DNA of 64,000 nt, from assembly GCF_001510895.1 (NCBI RefSeq), contig NZ_LPWA01000107.1, positions 41,927 through 105,926 on the forward strand. Reading direction: 5' to 3'. The position numbers and the translations under genes were made by a program. Under the pieces are notes generated by a model. The model was not told the origin of the DNA. It saw nothing but the letters and a program-made list of their open reading frames with translations, and did no database searches. Position 1 is the stretch's first letter, and the number at the start of each line of letters is the position of its first letter. This stretch comes from Mesorhizobium loti (GTDB lineage: Bacteria > Pseudomonadota > Alphaproteobacteria > Rhizobiales > Rhizobiaceae). Positions 18,454 through 27,198 of the stretch are shown in pieces.

Positions 18454-19044
18454 TCATGATGATTGAGGCCCCAGCGGAGCTTGATAGAGGATGATCCGCC
18501 CGGTCGGTATGATCTGGGAGAGGAGATCAAAATCCCGGATGTTGCCGGTCAGCACGCTCGCGCCCAGTTGCCGCGCCTGCAGGAAGACGAGGGCGTCGTT
18601 GACGAAGCGGCGCTCATGCCCCTCCCCCTTTGGCAGGTTTCTCAAGCGAAAGAGCAGACCAGCCAACACGCCGGCCTGTCCCCAGATGGCTGCATCTGGC
18701 GCGTGAAGTCGGTGGTTCGGAATGTCCTCTACCGTCGCCGCGATCGCTTCGAGGACCGCTTTTGCAGAGGGATGTTTTGGGTCCAGGCGGCCGAAGGCAT
18801 GGGTCAACTCTGACAGACAGACCGCCGAATGGTGGCATAGGCGATACGTAAGCAGCGTATCGACCTCCACCGGTGAGCGCCCCTGCAACACATCCAGATA
18901 GACGCTGGTATCCAGAAACAGCGCCCCCCCAATTGCGGGTTCGTCCGCAGCCCAAAGGAGATCTTCGTCGGGCCTGCGCTCGAGCGTCCCTACGTGCTTC
19001 TGAGGCTTCAGTGATCGGAGGGTTTCAGAAAGATCAAACCCCAA
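18454..19044 (-). CDS. PIN-domain toxin of a type II toxin-antitoxin pair
   Basis: A predicted metal-dependent RNase with the PIN acidic pattern: ALFLDTSVYLDVLQGR (first Asp), CLSELTHAFG (Glu), and FVNDALVFLQARQLGASVLT with GNIRDFDLL (later Asp residues). About 196 residues from a TTG codon overlapping the antitoxin end; no in-frame ATG exists between the antitoxin stop and the PIN core. Overlap of about 11 bp with the upstream antitoxin supports the pairing. Confidence 0.75.
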   Translation of the reverse strand: MGFDLSETLRSLKPQKHVGTLERRPDEDLLWAADEPAIGGALFLDTSVYLDVLQGRSPVEVDTLLTYRLCHHSAVCLSELTHAFGRLDPKHPSAKAVLEAIAATVEDIPNHRLHAPDAAIWGQAGVLAGLLFRLRNLPKGEGHERRFVNDALVFLQARQLGASVLTGNIRDFDLLSQIIPTGRIILYQAPLGPQSS

Positions 19045-19330
19045 GATCGATATCCGCCAGGATGCTGCCCTTGCGGCCGACCAGACGGGCGCCGAAATCA
19101 TCTTCGAGAGCCAGGCGGGACAGCGCCAATTCCAACAGTTCGGTGTCGGAAGTGACATGGGCGCGCTTCTTGGCCGCCTCGATCAACTCCGACGGCACTC
19201 GCCCCGACAAGCGGGTATTCTTTGCAGTGCCAAGGAGACCGACGGCCTTCGCTTGCTCGAGCACGAGCTTATTGCGAGTCAACGCGACCTTTGCTTCGCT
19301 TTCCGCACTAGTATGTGTTTGGACACCCAT
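19034..19330 (-). CDS. Antitoxin partner of the PIN toxin
   Basis: A 98-residue protein whose middle reads KNTRLSGRVPSELIEAAKKRAHVTSDTELLELALSRLA, a ribbon-helix-helix-like DNA-binding and dimerisation pattern. The C-terminus (about residues 75-98) should bind the toxin. The start MGVQTHTSAE is preceded by AGGA and lies just downstream of two TGCGTTGAAC direct repeats, probably its operator. Confidence 0.65.
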   Translation of the reverse strand: MGVQTHTSAESEAKVALTRNKLVLEQAKAVGLLGTAKNTRLSGRVPSELIEAAKKRAHVTSDTELLELALSRLALEDDFGARLVGRKGSILADIDLGV

Positions 19331-19340
19331 AGGAATCTCC

Positions 19341-19371
19341 TGCGTTGAACAGAATATAGATTGCGTTGAAC
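19341..19371. promoter_or_regulatory. Direct-repeat operator upstream of the PIN toxin-antitoxin operon
   Basis: TGCGTTGAAC occurs at 19341-19350 and 19362-19371, 21 bp apart (two helical turns), immediately upstream of the antitoxin start. Such spacing suits cooperative binding of an autoregulating antitoxin. Confidence 0.55.
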
Positions 19372-19590
19372 GGGAAGGCAAGTTCAATGGTGGGCGGCGA
19401 GATGGGATACCCAATCGCTATAATCCGCCGAGGCAATCGATTGGGGGAGCTCGATGGATTCCATGCAAACGGAGATCGCGCGCTTTCTAGCAGAAAAGGC
19501 GATGCGGCAAACGTGAGGCACCCGGTTGGAGTTTCAGCGAGAGCAGCGTCGTGACTTGCTCCGACCTGAATTGAGGTCGGAGCTCTTGCC
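19372..19590. other. Intergenic region between the toxin-antitoxin pair and the RcnR-type gene
   Basis: No gene seen. A CCGACCTGAATTGAGGTCGG hairpin at 19561-19580 lies just upstream of the regulator promoter and may be a small terminator. Confidence 0.4.
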
Positions 19591-19595
19591 TAAAA

Positions 19596-19613
19596 AGTAT
19601 AGGGGGGTATACT
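19596..19613. promoter_or_regulatory. CsoR/RcnR-type operator
   Basis: AGTATA-GGGGGG-TATACT is a perfect inverted repeat around a six-G tract, the TACT-G6-AGTA-like form bound by RcnR/CsoR/FrmR repressors. TATACT itself can act as the -10 box. It lies 24 bp upstream of the regulator start. Confidence 0.85.
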
Positions 19614-19637
19614 ATATAGGCAAAATTGGAGGTTCGC

Positions 19638-19913
19638 ATGTCGCACACGACCCGTGAGAAACAGAAGCTGCTCAACCGTGTCCGCCGCCTTCGCGGCCAG
19701 ATGGAGGCGGTCGAACGCGCGCTGGAAGAGGAGAAGGGCTGCGCCGATGTGCTGCAGCTCATCGCCGGCGTGCGCGGCGCCGTCAACGGGCTGATGGCGG
19801 AGGTGGTCGAGGACCACATCCAGCTTCATGTCGCCGATGCCAGCCTCGACCAGACACAACGCAACGAAGGCGCCGCCGAGCTGATCGATGTCGTGCGCGC
19901 CTACCTCAAATAG
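19638..19913 (+). CDS. RcnR/FrmR-family metal-sensing repressor
   Basis: A 91-residue all-helical CsoR/RcnR/FrmR repressor. His3, Cys35, His60 and His64 (SHTTREK, EEKGCADVL, EDHIQLHV) are the four Ni/Co ligands of RcnR, so it probably senses Ni, Co or a related ion and releases the operator 24 bp upstream. The start is set by the ligand His3 and the GGAGG at 19628-19632. The ATPase gene follows 16 bp downstream, making a repressor-exporter operon. Confidence 0.88.
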   Translation: MSHTTREKQKLLNRVRRLRGQMEAVERALEEEKGCADVLQLIAGVRGAVNGLMAEVVEDHIQLHVADASLDQTQRNEGAAELIDVVRAYLK

Positions 19914-19929
19914 AACCGGAGTCCGCGCC

Positions 19930-21975
19930 ATGGCCGTTCACGACACAGCCCACCCCCGCACGCTTGCTGAAGAGGGCAAAGCACACGCTGCTCACCCGCA
20001 TCCCCACGCGCATCACCACCATGATCATGACCACGACCACGACGATCACGATCATGAGCACGGCCACGATCACGACCATCCGTTCGAGTGGACGGAGGCT
20101 GTTCGCATCGCTCTCGTCGCGGTCGCGGCGGCAGCCGTGTGGTTCCGCATCTGGGAGCCGTTTCCGGCGGTCAGCGTCATTGGCGTCGTTGGCCTTTTGA
20201 TCGGCGGCTGGCCGATCCTGAAGGAGGCGTTCGAGAACATCGTCGAACGGCGCATGACGATGGAGCTGTCGATGACGATCGCCATCGTCGCGGCGGCGGC
20301 GATCGGCGAGTTCTTCACGGCGCTCGTTATCACGCTCTTCGTCCTTGTCGCGGAGGTGCTGGAAGGGCTGACTGTCGGCCGCGGCCGCAAGGCGATCCGC
20401 GACCTGCTGGAATTCCTGCCGCGCGAGGTCTCGGTGCGCCGGTCCGGTGCGATCCGCTCTGTCTCGGCTGAGGACTTGTCGGTCGGCGACGCTATTCTGG
20501 TCGCGCCTGGCGGACGCATTCCGGTCGACGGCGCGGTGCTGTCGGGTCACTCCTTCGTTGATGAATCGCGCATCACTGGTGAGTCCTCGCCGGTCGAGAA
20601 GACGGCGGGCACGCATGTCTTCGCAGGCTCGATCAACCAGTCCGGCGCGCTCGAAATCGCCGCCGAGCGGATCGGCCGCGACACCAGCTACGGCAAGATC
20701 ATCGAAGCAGTTGAGCGTGCCGAGAAGTCGCGCGCGCCTGTCCAGCGGCTCGCGGACCGCCTGGCCGGCTATCTCGTCTACTTCGCGCTCGGCGCGGCCG
20801 TGCTCACCTTTCTGATAACCCGCGACATCTATTCCACGATTTCGGTCATCATCGTCGCGGGCGCCTGCGGCATTGCCGCAGGCACGCCGCTTGCGATCCT
20901 CGGCGGCATCGGCCGCTCGGCCCGGCTCGGCGCCATCGTCAAGGGCGGTGTGCATCTGGAAACCCTAGGCCGCGTCGACACCGTCGTGCTCGACAAGACC
21001 GGCACGCTGACCTTCGGCCGTCCCGAGGTGCAACAGGTGGTGCCGGTTGCTGGCACGACGGCGGATGAGCTGCTCGATGCTGCCGCCACGGCCGAGCTGC
21101 GCTCGGAGCACCCGCTCGGCAAGGCAATCCTCGCCTATGCCCGCCTCCAGGGGCGCGAGATCGTAGAGCCCGCGAGCTTCGGCTACACGCCGGGTCGCGG
21201 CATTACGGCAAAGGCTGGCGACGCGACCATCCTGGTGGGCAACCGGGCCTGGATGGCGGACAACGGCATCGGGGGCATCGGCGTGCCGGAGACAACCGGC
21301 CACGGAACCGGGGCAGGTACGGAAATCTTCGTTGCCCGCGACAGCGCTCTCCTCGGCAGCATCGTCGTGGCGGACGCGATCCGGCCAGAAGCAAAAAATG
21401 CCGTTGCGTCCTTGCAGCGCATGGGGCTCCGGACGGTCCTGCTGACGGGTGACGCCAAGCGCGTTGCAAGTGCTGTCGGCGCCGCCCTCGGCATCAAGGA
21501 GGTCGAGGCCGAGCTATTGCCGGAGGACAAGCTGAAACGCATCGAGGCGCTTGTGGCGCAGAAGCGCGTCGTCGCCATGGTCGGCGACGGCGTCAACGAT
21601 GCGCCGGCGCTGGCTCAGGCCAATGTCGGCGTCGCCATGGGGTCCGGCACGGACGTGGCGCAGGAGAGTGCCGACGTGGTGCTGCTGGGCAACGACCTTG
21701 AGCGCTTCGTCGAGACGCTTGCCGTCGCACGACGGACGCGCGGCATCATCTGGCAGAACTTTGTCGGCACCATAGGCGTCGACACGCTCGGCATCGTGCT
21801 TGCCGCCTTCGGCTTCCTCAACCCGTTGCTCGCCCCGGCGATCCATGTTGTCTCGGAATTGGTCTTCATCCTCAACTCGGCGCGGCTGCTGCCGGCGCGC
21901 ACCAATGGGGGCGTTGAGAATGCGACGGTGCCCTCCGCAACTGACATGATAACGCTGCCAGTCGACGGACGGTGA
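19930..21975 (+). CDS. His-rich P1B-type metal ATPase with non-canonical transmembrane metal site
   Basis: A 681-residue exporter. The N-terminus has a His/Asp-rich metal-binding stretch (about residues 20-55) instead of an HMA domain. It is followed by membrane helices, ITGESSPVEK, DKTGTLTFG, HPLGKAI (HP-locus), LLTGDAKR and MVGDGVNDAPAL, so the catalytic cycle is intact. The helix that normally carries CPC, SPC or CPH reads VAGACGIAAGTPLAIL, with no CPx. Pairing with an RcnR-like sensor suggests Ni/Co or Zn export, but the ion cannot be read from the site. The ATG is coupled to the regulator gene. Confidence 0.9.
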   Translation: MAVHDTAHPRTLAEEGKAHAAHPHPHAHHHHDHDHDHDDHDHEHGHDHDHPFEWTEAVRIALVAVAAAAVWFRIWEPFPAVSVIGVVGLLIGGWPILKEAFENIVERRMTMELSMTIAIVAAAAIGEFFTALVITLFVLVAEVLEGLTVGRGRKAIRDLLEFLPREVSVRRSGAIRSVSAEDLSVGDAILVAPGGRIPVDGAVLSGHSFVDESRITGESSPVEKTAGTHVFAGSINQSGALEIAAERIGRDTSYGKIIEAVERAEKSRAPVQRLADRLAGYLVYFALGAAVLTFLITRDIYSTISVIIVAGACGIAAGTPLAILGGIGRSARLGAIVKGGVHLETLGRVDTVVLDKTGTLTFGRPEVQQVVPVAGTTADELLDAAATAELRSEHPLGKAILAYARLQGREIVEPASFGYTPGRGITAKAGDATILVGNRAWMADNGIGGIGVPETTGHGTGAGTEIFVARDSALLGSIVVADAIRPEAKNAVASLQRMGLRTVLLTGDAKRVASAVGAALGIKEVEAELLPEDKLKRIEALVAQKRVVAMVGDGVNDAPALAQANVGVAMGSGTDVAQESADVVLLGNDLERFVETLAVARRTRGIIWQNFVGTIGVDTLGIVLAAFGFLNPLLAPAIHVVSELVFILNSARLLPARTNGGVENATVPSATDMITLPVDGR

Positions 21976-22040
21976 TGAATGCGCGAGGACAATGTTGTAA
22001 TCGGCCTCGCCACTCGGGGCGCGAGACTGATGGAGTCGAC

Positions 22041-22155
22041 ATGCGGCCAGCACTATTAGAACCGCTCCTTGATCGGACCTATCGCCGTCTCTTTGCGGCG
22101 CAGGCTCTGTCCCTTGTCGGAACCGGCCTGACGACGGTCGCGCTGGCACGAGAAG
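22041..22155 (+). pseudogene. Major facilitator superfamily transporter N-terminal fragment
   Basis: MRPALLEPLLDRTYRRLFAA and QALSLVGTGLTTVALA is the first helix of an MFS efflux protein. It ends abruptly 40 bp before the 62-bp repeat, so the rest of the gene was lost by rearrangement. Confidence 0.6.
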
Positions 22156-22188
22156 CGCGACCGGGCAAGATCGTCGAGTCGCGCTGTT

Positions 22189-22250
22189 GGCTGCAATTCA
22201 GACGGTCACGATGTCCGATGACGGTGCCGCGATAGCCAACACCATTGTCG
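22189..22250 (+). repeat. Diverged 62-bp repeat, copy B
   Basis: Matches the reverse complement of 17701-17762. The related short segment at 22352-22377 is the exact target into which the IS1595 element inserted; its continuation is found after the IS at 23569-23620, where TCTTGTTCC and following bases again resemble copy A. Confidence 0.6.
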
Positions 22251-22377
22251 CCACGTTTCGTGAACGCGGATCTCTTCTACCAGCGATCGACACGATCGAA
22301 CAGGTCGGCCTTGCCGCCCGCGCTATTGCTCGCCGACGAGCACACGCGTTCGCGCTTCGTTCGATCTTAGCGTGTCT

Positions 22378-23568
22378 CGCCTTTATCAACCAAAGACAGC
22401 AATATCCTTGTTATCTTTGGCCTTCCATGCGATTCTTCGGGCATGATCGGAAGGAGATGAGGATGCCTGAGACGGTGCTGGCAGGGCTTTCCAATATTCG
22501 GACCACTGAAGAGATGATCGTGGCGTTCCGTGATGAGGAGCATTGTCGCCGGCTGCTGGAAAGCATGGTGTGGCCGGATGGGAGAATTTGCCCCGCCTGT
22601 GGTTACAAACGCTCGATCGCGATAGCCGGCCGCGATACAGGAAAGCGGCGTGCGCGGCCGGGTCTCTATCAATGCTCCAGTGGCGATTGCCGGTTCCAGT
22701 TCACGGTGACGACGCACACGCCTTTGCACTCCACGAAGCTTCCCTTGCGTGTTTGGCTGAAGGCCATGTGGCTGATGCTGCAGTCGGATAAAGGGTTGTC
22801 CTCGGTGCGCCTGGCCGAGGCTCTTGGGGTGAGCCAGCCCACGGCCTGGCGGATGGGGCATGCGCTGCGTCTCATGGTGGCGCGCGAGCACATGCTCGAC
22901 GGCACGGTCGAGGTTGACCATTTCCATCTCGGTGGAAGGCCCAGAAAGCATTCAGACGATCCACCTCCCGGACGCGGCCGGAAAGGTCAGGCGAATACCG
23001 AGAAAACGCCGGTCATGGCGATGGTGCAGCGACCGAATGACGTCACACCCGGCACTCCGGCCGGCGACGCGCGCGCCGCGGTCGTGACCGGCCTTTCGTT
23101 GCGCGCGGCGGAGCGTGCTGTCGAAACGCAGATCGAGCCCCATGCCCGTTTGATGAGCGATGAGGCGAAGGCGTTCACGGCCATTGGCGAGAGCTTCGCC
23201 TCGCACGAGACCGTGAAGCATTCCAGCCGCGAATATGTCCGCGACACTGTCCACGTCAATTCGGTCGAAGGTTTCAATTCCCGCGTCCGGCGGACCATCG
23301 CCGGCGTCTTTCACCATATTAGTTCGCAGCATGCCGACCTGTATTTCCATGAGATCGGCTTCCGCTGGTCGCAGCGTGTCATCACGGGAAGCGCCGTTCG
23401 GAAAACCCGACATGGCCGGGAAATCACGCGGACCCTCTGGTCGCGGGTACCGCCGGCGCTGCAACTGTTGAGCGTCTTTCGTGCCGCCACGGGGCGTCAA
23501 ATGCGCCGAAGCCCAGACGGCGGAATCATCATCAGATCCGCCGTAGCTGTCTTTGGTTGATAAAGGCA
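22378..23568. mobile_element. IS1595-family insertion sequence, complete
   Basis: A 1191-bp element with perfect inverted ends (GCCTTTATCAACC...AAAGACAGC on both sides, 22 bp; the outermost base differs) and an 8-bp target duplication GCGTGTCT at 22370-22377 and 23569-23576. Perfect ends, duplication and an open transposase suggest a recent insertion. Confidence 0.92.
22463..23560 (+). CDS. IS1595-family (ISXO2-like) transposase
   Basis: A 365-residue transposase with an N-terminal zinc ribbon (CPACGYKR, CSSGDC), a helix-turn-helix (AEALGVSQPTAWRMGHAL) and the ISXO2-like catalytic core: TVEVDHFHLGG, LMSDEAKAF, and VNSVEGFNSRVRR. The start at 22463 has GGAAGGAG six bases upstream; the frame is open further left. 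The stop lies inside the right inverted repeat, normal for this family. Confidence 0.92.
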   Translation: MPETVLAGLSNIRTTEEMIVAFRDEEHCRRLLESMVWPDGRICPACGYKRSIAIAGRDTGKRRARPGLYQCSSGDCRFQFTVTTHTPLHSTKLPLRVWLKAMWLMLQSDKGLSSVRLAEALGVSQPTAWRMGHALRLMVAREHMLDGTVEVDHFHLGGRPRKHSDDPPPGRGRKGQANTEKTPVMAMVQRPNDVTPGTPAGDARAAVVTGLSLRAAERAVETQIEPHARLMSDEAKAFTAIGESFASHETVKHSSREYVRDTVHVNSVEGFNSRVRRTIAGVFHHISSQHADLYFHEIGFRWSQRVITGSAVRKTRHGREITRTLWSRVPPALQLLSVFRAATGRQMRRSPDGGIIIRSAVAVFG

Positions 23569-23693
23569 GCGTGTCTACGGGAACAGTTCTTGTTCCGACC
23601 CTAATTAGCCTATTCGGGCATGTCGGCGAGGAGAGAAATTGGGGACCGATACCCTTCAGTGTGGCGTTGAGAATTATCTGTCGCCGTCCGGAA

Positions 23694-24454
23694 TTAAGCG
23701 GGGCTGCGGACGTCGAGTGCGCCGTCGTTTCGTCGCCCGTGCAAAAGCTTGAGCGCGTCGCTGCCGCACGACATGCCGCGAAGGGTGGTCTCGATCCGGG
23801 GAAGACGAATACTGCTGTCGCCGCTGGTAGTGGCAGCGCAGTTCTGGAGCAGGTGGCAAAGCGCGCGAAGGGAGGTGTTCTGACCATAGGTGGCGATTGC
23901 CTCGAAGGCGTCGGCTCCCTCAACGTTGTGTTCGGCGCTATCCTCACGCAGTCCTCGCGCGTCGGCTGCCCGATCTCGAAACGCATGCCGATACGGCTTT
24001 CGATCTGATCCATAGCGTTGGCATCACGCCTCGTGCCGGCTAACCGATGAGTGTTGCCGGCAAGCAGCAAGGCGAAACCGCAGTGCTCCTGAAGGTGAAG
24101 CAGCTCCCGCAAAACAGTGGGTGTGAAGTTCTGATATTCGTCCACCAGCAACGGACGCGTCGGGCCGTATCGGCTGCCCAGAAAGTTCATGCAATCCTTC
24201 GCAAGGTCGTATGTGTGCTTGCTGTCATTTTGAACGCCGTAGGCGTCGTGCAGCATCAGGAACATCGGCCTGATAGCTTTGGTATGCTGCGCAACCTCAC
24301 AGTAGGCAGCTCCGGTTTGGTTCGCTATCCACTTGAGCGCTACAGTCTTGCCGAATCCGGCTTTGCCGATCGCAAGCACCGGATATCGCATCTTCACCGC
24401 CGTATCGAAGGCAGCCCGCACGCTGAGCGCGGCGCGGGTTTCGATAAACGTCAT
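23694..24454 (-). CDS. MuB/TniB-like AAA+ transposition helper, frameshifted
   Basis: ATP-dependent target-selection partner of the transposase. Walker A is GKAGFGKT (residues 30-37) and Walker B LLVDEYQNF; the sensor region is LLLAGNTHRL. A missing base near 23935 shifts the frame; beyond it the protein continues EHNVEGADAFEAIATYGQNT and LRALCHLLQNCA to a stop at 23694, about 252 residues in total. The start ATG overlaps the transposase stop (ATGA, 24451-24454). Confidence 0.8.
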
Positions 24455-26418
24455 CCGAGGATCCTCTTCGCCAGGTCCAGCTGAGTGGATATGCGCTCGT
24501 CCTGTTCGCGTCGGCACTCGTCGGCGGGCAAAGGCCTCTTCGGCATCACAATGCGTGCCGGCCGCTTTTCCGGATCGTAAGAGACGACGCCGACGGGCTC
24601 GTTGGGAATCGTGTCAGGCTGGGCTTCGCCGCGCGCGATCAGGCGTGCAGCCACATCGATGTCAGGCGCTGACCGATCGAGGTCACGCACAGCCTGCCAA
24701 TGCACCTTCGCGCGTTGGGCTGATGTTTTCGCGCCGCGTTTGTCGAGCGGATGGAACTCGATATCGGGAGAGGCTATGCCGACTCGTTCACCATGGCGGT
24801 CAAGCAATAGCAACTCGGCTGGTGTGTGATAGGCCGGCACACGGACCCAAATCTTCTCGTACTGGTAAGCCTGCAATTCCGGGCATGTCCAATGGCGGCC
24901 ACCGACCGATATCGCACCCTGAATAACCGATCGTTCTTCGGTTCGAGCACATGCCGCGCGTACTTCATCGCGGCTCATCGCTGTCGGCGCCCACCCCGCC
25001 TCGAGGTGTTTCCGGTATGTGGCCTCAGGTGATAGGCCTTTGAGCGCGCTCTTCTGGCCCTGCGCGGTATGATTATACGTGCGCACAAAGCCTTCTATGG
25101 CTGGCACCGCGTCCTCGAACGCGCCGAATGGCGCGACCGTCCTGTCGATCGCCTCCCGCTTTTTGCTCATTCGGTTGCCGCCAATGTGGCCGGGCGCAGT
25201 GCTGAAATAGCGCGTCTCCAAATCACCGAATAGACGCTCAATCGGCTTTGCGGAGGCGTTGTAGGGCAAGGCGTTGATGACGCGGGTTGATCGGGACGGA
25301 CCATGGAAGCTCTGCACGGTGAGCTGCATGGCATCGTCTAGAAAAGCGGTGAAGCCGAATTCCGCGCCGTTGTCGACATAGAGCGACTGCGGCATGCCCC
25401 ACGCTTCGATCATGGAAGCGAGGACTTCGATTACGTCTCGATTTTGCACGCCGCCGCGTTTTTCGAAAAAGATCAACCCGATCCAGAGGCGCTGCGTCGC
25501 CCAGTCTAAGAATCCGATCAGCCTAGCAGTCGCGACCGTGCCGTCAGGACGAGTGAGGTGAATGTCCACAGGGTGCACATCGCCCACCACCAGCTCCATC
25601 GGCTGCATGCCGGCGACGGTGCGGCGGATGCGCGGCCGGCGATCGTCATAGGCCTTATGGTCTCGCTTAAACCGGTGGACGTTTCGAAAGTGGAGTTCCG
25701 CCGAGACGAGTTCGATTGGGACAGAGCAAGCGCGCTCCAGCACATTAGGATCACCCGGACGGAAACCCCACGCTCGAGTCGCGTCGATCAGGAACTTCTC
25801 GGCTTCTTTCAGGGTGTGGCCCCACGACATACCGCCTTTGAGCAGGCCGCGGATTTCCTGTTTTAGATCCTCGGCGATTTTCGTCCTGGTGGAGGCGTCG
25901 AACGGGACCAGCTTGTCCCACTCTCGGCTTATGACGACACGCTTCTTGCCCTTGTCCGAGCGACCATGCCGGCCGACTTTCATGCCTTCGTCAAAGCGTG
26001 CGGCATGACGCTGTAGCGTCCGCAGGCAGTAGCTGACCGCCCTACCCTCCCAGTTCCGCGTCGGCTTGCCCGCCAACTCGGCGAATACGTCGGCGCGGCC
26101 AGTCGATTTGGCTGGATACTGAAGCGCTGGCCCCAGGTAATCGAGCCACCATGCGTTCTCTGCCGTCCTGCCGGTGATCGATTTCGACTGGTTCCCGACC
26201 GGGGTTTGAGACGCCTTTAGACGGTGCTGATATTCGAGCGGCAGAGACGCGGAATTGACCTGATATTGCTCCCCGCCGTTGCCGCCGCGCCGCCCGTTGA
26301 GCTTTCGTACTTCGAGCGCGTTTTTGCGCCAGCGACGCAAAACAAGAGCTCGGTGAGCGACTTGTCGCCGAATGCCGACCAGCGCAGCAAACTCAACTGT
26401 GGACAGCCACTCAGCCAT
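24451..26418 (-). CDS. MuA/TnsB-like DDE transposase
   Basis: A 655-residue transposase. The N-terminal ~65 residues are a Mu-type winged helix (WLSTVEFAALVGIRRQVAHR ... GGEQYQV), followed by further DNA-binding helices, an RNase H-fold core with catalytic Asp280 (VVGDVHPVD), Asp349 (LYVDNGAEF) and Glu394 (AKPIERLFGDLE), and a Mu-type C-terminal barrel. It reads leftwards from a promoter region shared with the divergent repressor gene. All three catalytic acids are present, so it may be active although its helper is frameshifted. Confidence 0.9.
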   Translation of the reverse strand: MAEWLSTVEFAALVGIRRQVAHRALVLRRWRKNALEVRKLNGRRGGNGGEQYQVNSASLPLEYQHRLKASQTPVGNQSKSITGRTAENAWWLDYLGPALQYPAKSTGRADVFAELAGKPTRNWEGRAVSYCLRTLQRHAARFDEGMKVGRHGRSDKGKKRVVISREWDKLVPFDASTRTKIAEDLKQEIRGLLKGGMSWGHTLKEAEKFLIDATRAWGFRPGDPNVLERACSVPIELVSAELHFRNVHRFKRDHKAYDDRRPRIRRTVAGMQPMELVVGDVHPVDIHLTRPDGTVATARLIGFLDWATQRLWIGLIFFEKRGGVQNRDVIEVLASMIEAWGMPQSLYVDNGAEFGFTAFLDDAMQLTVQSFHGPSRSTRVINALPYNASAKPIERLFGDLETRYFSTAPGHIGGNRMSKKREAIDRTVAPFGAFEDAVPAIEGFVRTYNHTAQGQKSALKGLSPEATYRKHLEAGWAPTAMSRDEVRAACARTEERSVIQGAISVGGRHWTCPELQAYQYEKIWVRVPAYHTPAELLLLDRHGERVGIASPDIEFHPLDKRGAKTSAQRAKVHWQAVRDLDRSAPDIDVAARLIARGEAQPDTIPNEPVGVVSYDPEKRPARIVMPKRPLPADECRREQDERISTQLDLAKRILG

Positions 26419-26617
26419 AGCGATGGCCGCTGCTCTCGCGGCAGAGCATCTCGCGGAGGGCCAGTGCGTTCGGCCCGTTGCGCTTTTCGGTCACCGCATA
26501 AACGGCTACCATTCGGCAAATGCCGTGATCGTGGTACCACCTGGTTAGGGATAAGCCTTGCGCCACAAACCCCGCACGAACTTCTACGAGGAGATCGGAG
26601 AAACCTGTTTCCACGCT

Positions 26618-26663
26618 GTTTTGAAGCCGTGTTGCAATCAGTTTGCAATCGTGACTTCAAAAC
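26618..26663. promoter_or_regulatory. Candidate repressor operator inside the Mu-like transposon
   Basis: GTTTTGAAG (26618-26626) and CTTCAAAAC (26655-26663) form a 9-bp inverted repeat flanking two direct repeats TTGCAATC (26632-26639, 26643-26650) spaced 11 bp. It lies 22 bp before the repressor start, in the divergent control region. Confidence 0.6.
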
Positions 26664-26685
26664 GAAACATCGTCAACTCCCCCAG

Positions 26686-27180
26686 ATGACAAACTCGATC
26701 GTTGATCGCTACATTCACGAGCTAAAGCGGCACTTCAAGGTAACGAGCGACGACGACCTCTCGCGCAAGGTAAACATAGGCAAGTCAACGCTTGCAAGTT
26801 GGCGTCGCCGCGGGGCAATTCCTGAAGATTTTTGCAAAGACATGCTAGATGGTGAGCGTGTCGACTATTTCAAGATCATCCGAGACCACCTCGCGGAGGC
26901 AACATCAATGTCAGCTGCCGGCGAGAAGATACTGTTAAGAGCTGCAATCTCGCTGGGGCGTCAGCTCGATGAGGCCTCCGCTGGGGATTGGGCCAGTTGG
27001 ATCGCTGACAACCGGCTTCGAATATTCCAGGAAATCGTAAAGCTCGATGAGGCAGAGCGCATCGACGAAACGATCGATAACCAATACGTGGCAAGCCGTC
27101 TTGTTGGGTTAGCCATGCGCACCGCGGACGGGAATCTACTAACTGCAGCAGAACTGAAAAGACTCCGCCGAGAGGCGTGA
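26686..27180 (+). CDS. CI-like transposon repressor
   Basis: A 164-residue protein whose N-terminal ~60 residues (DRYIHELKRHFKVTSDDDLS, KVNIGKSTLASWRRRGAIPE) match the helix-turn-helix of phage CI-type repressors. The C-terminal half is acidic and helical, with no LexA-like Ser-Lys protease pair visible. Placed divergently from the transposase, it should repress transposition as c/Ner proteins do in Mu. The start at 26686 is chosen because the HTH begins right after it; the frame is open far upstream. Confidence 0.8.
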   Translation: MTNSIVDRYIHELKRHFKVTSDDDLSRKVNIGKSTLASWRRRGAIPEDFCKDMLDGERVDYFKIIRDHLAEATSMSAAGEKILLRAAISLGRQLDEASAGDWASWIADNRLRIFQEIVKLDEAERIDETIDNQYVASRLVGLAMRTADGNLLTAAELKRLRREA

Positions 27181-27198
27181 GCGGCACCCGCCCGATGA

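Noticed and set aside
17909..18457. 182-residue leftward open frame
   Set aside because: No ribosome-binding site, composition unlike real proteins, and it is antisense to the Tn3 fragment; treated as chance.
19980..20080. Short tandem repeat or low-complexity DNA
   Set aside because: It encodes the His/Asp-rich metal-binding tail of the ATPase in frame; codons vary, so it is protein-level repetition.
26224..26685. N-terminal extension of the repressor (frame open from 26224)
   Set aside because: It overlaps the divergent transposase and the promoter region; the HTH begins right after the ATG at 26686.
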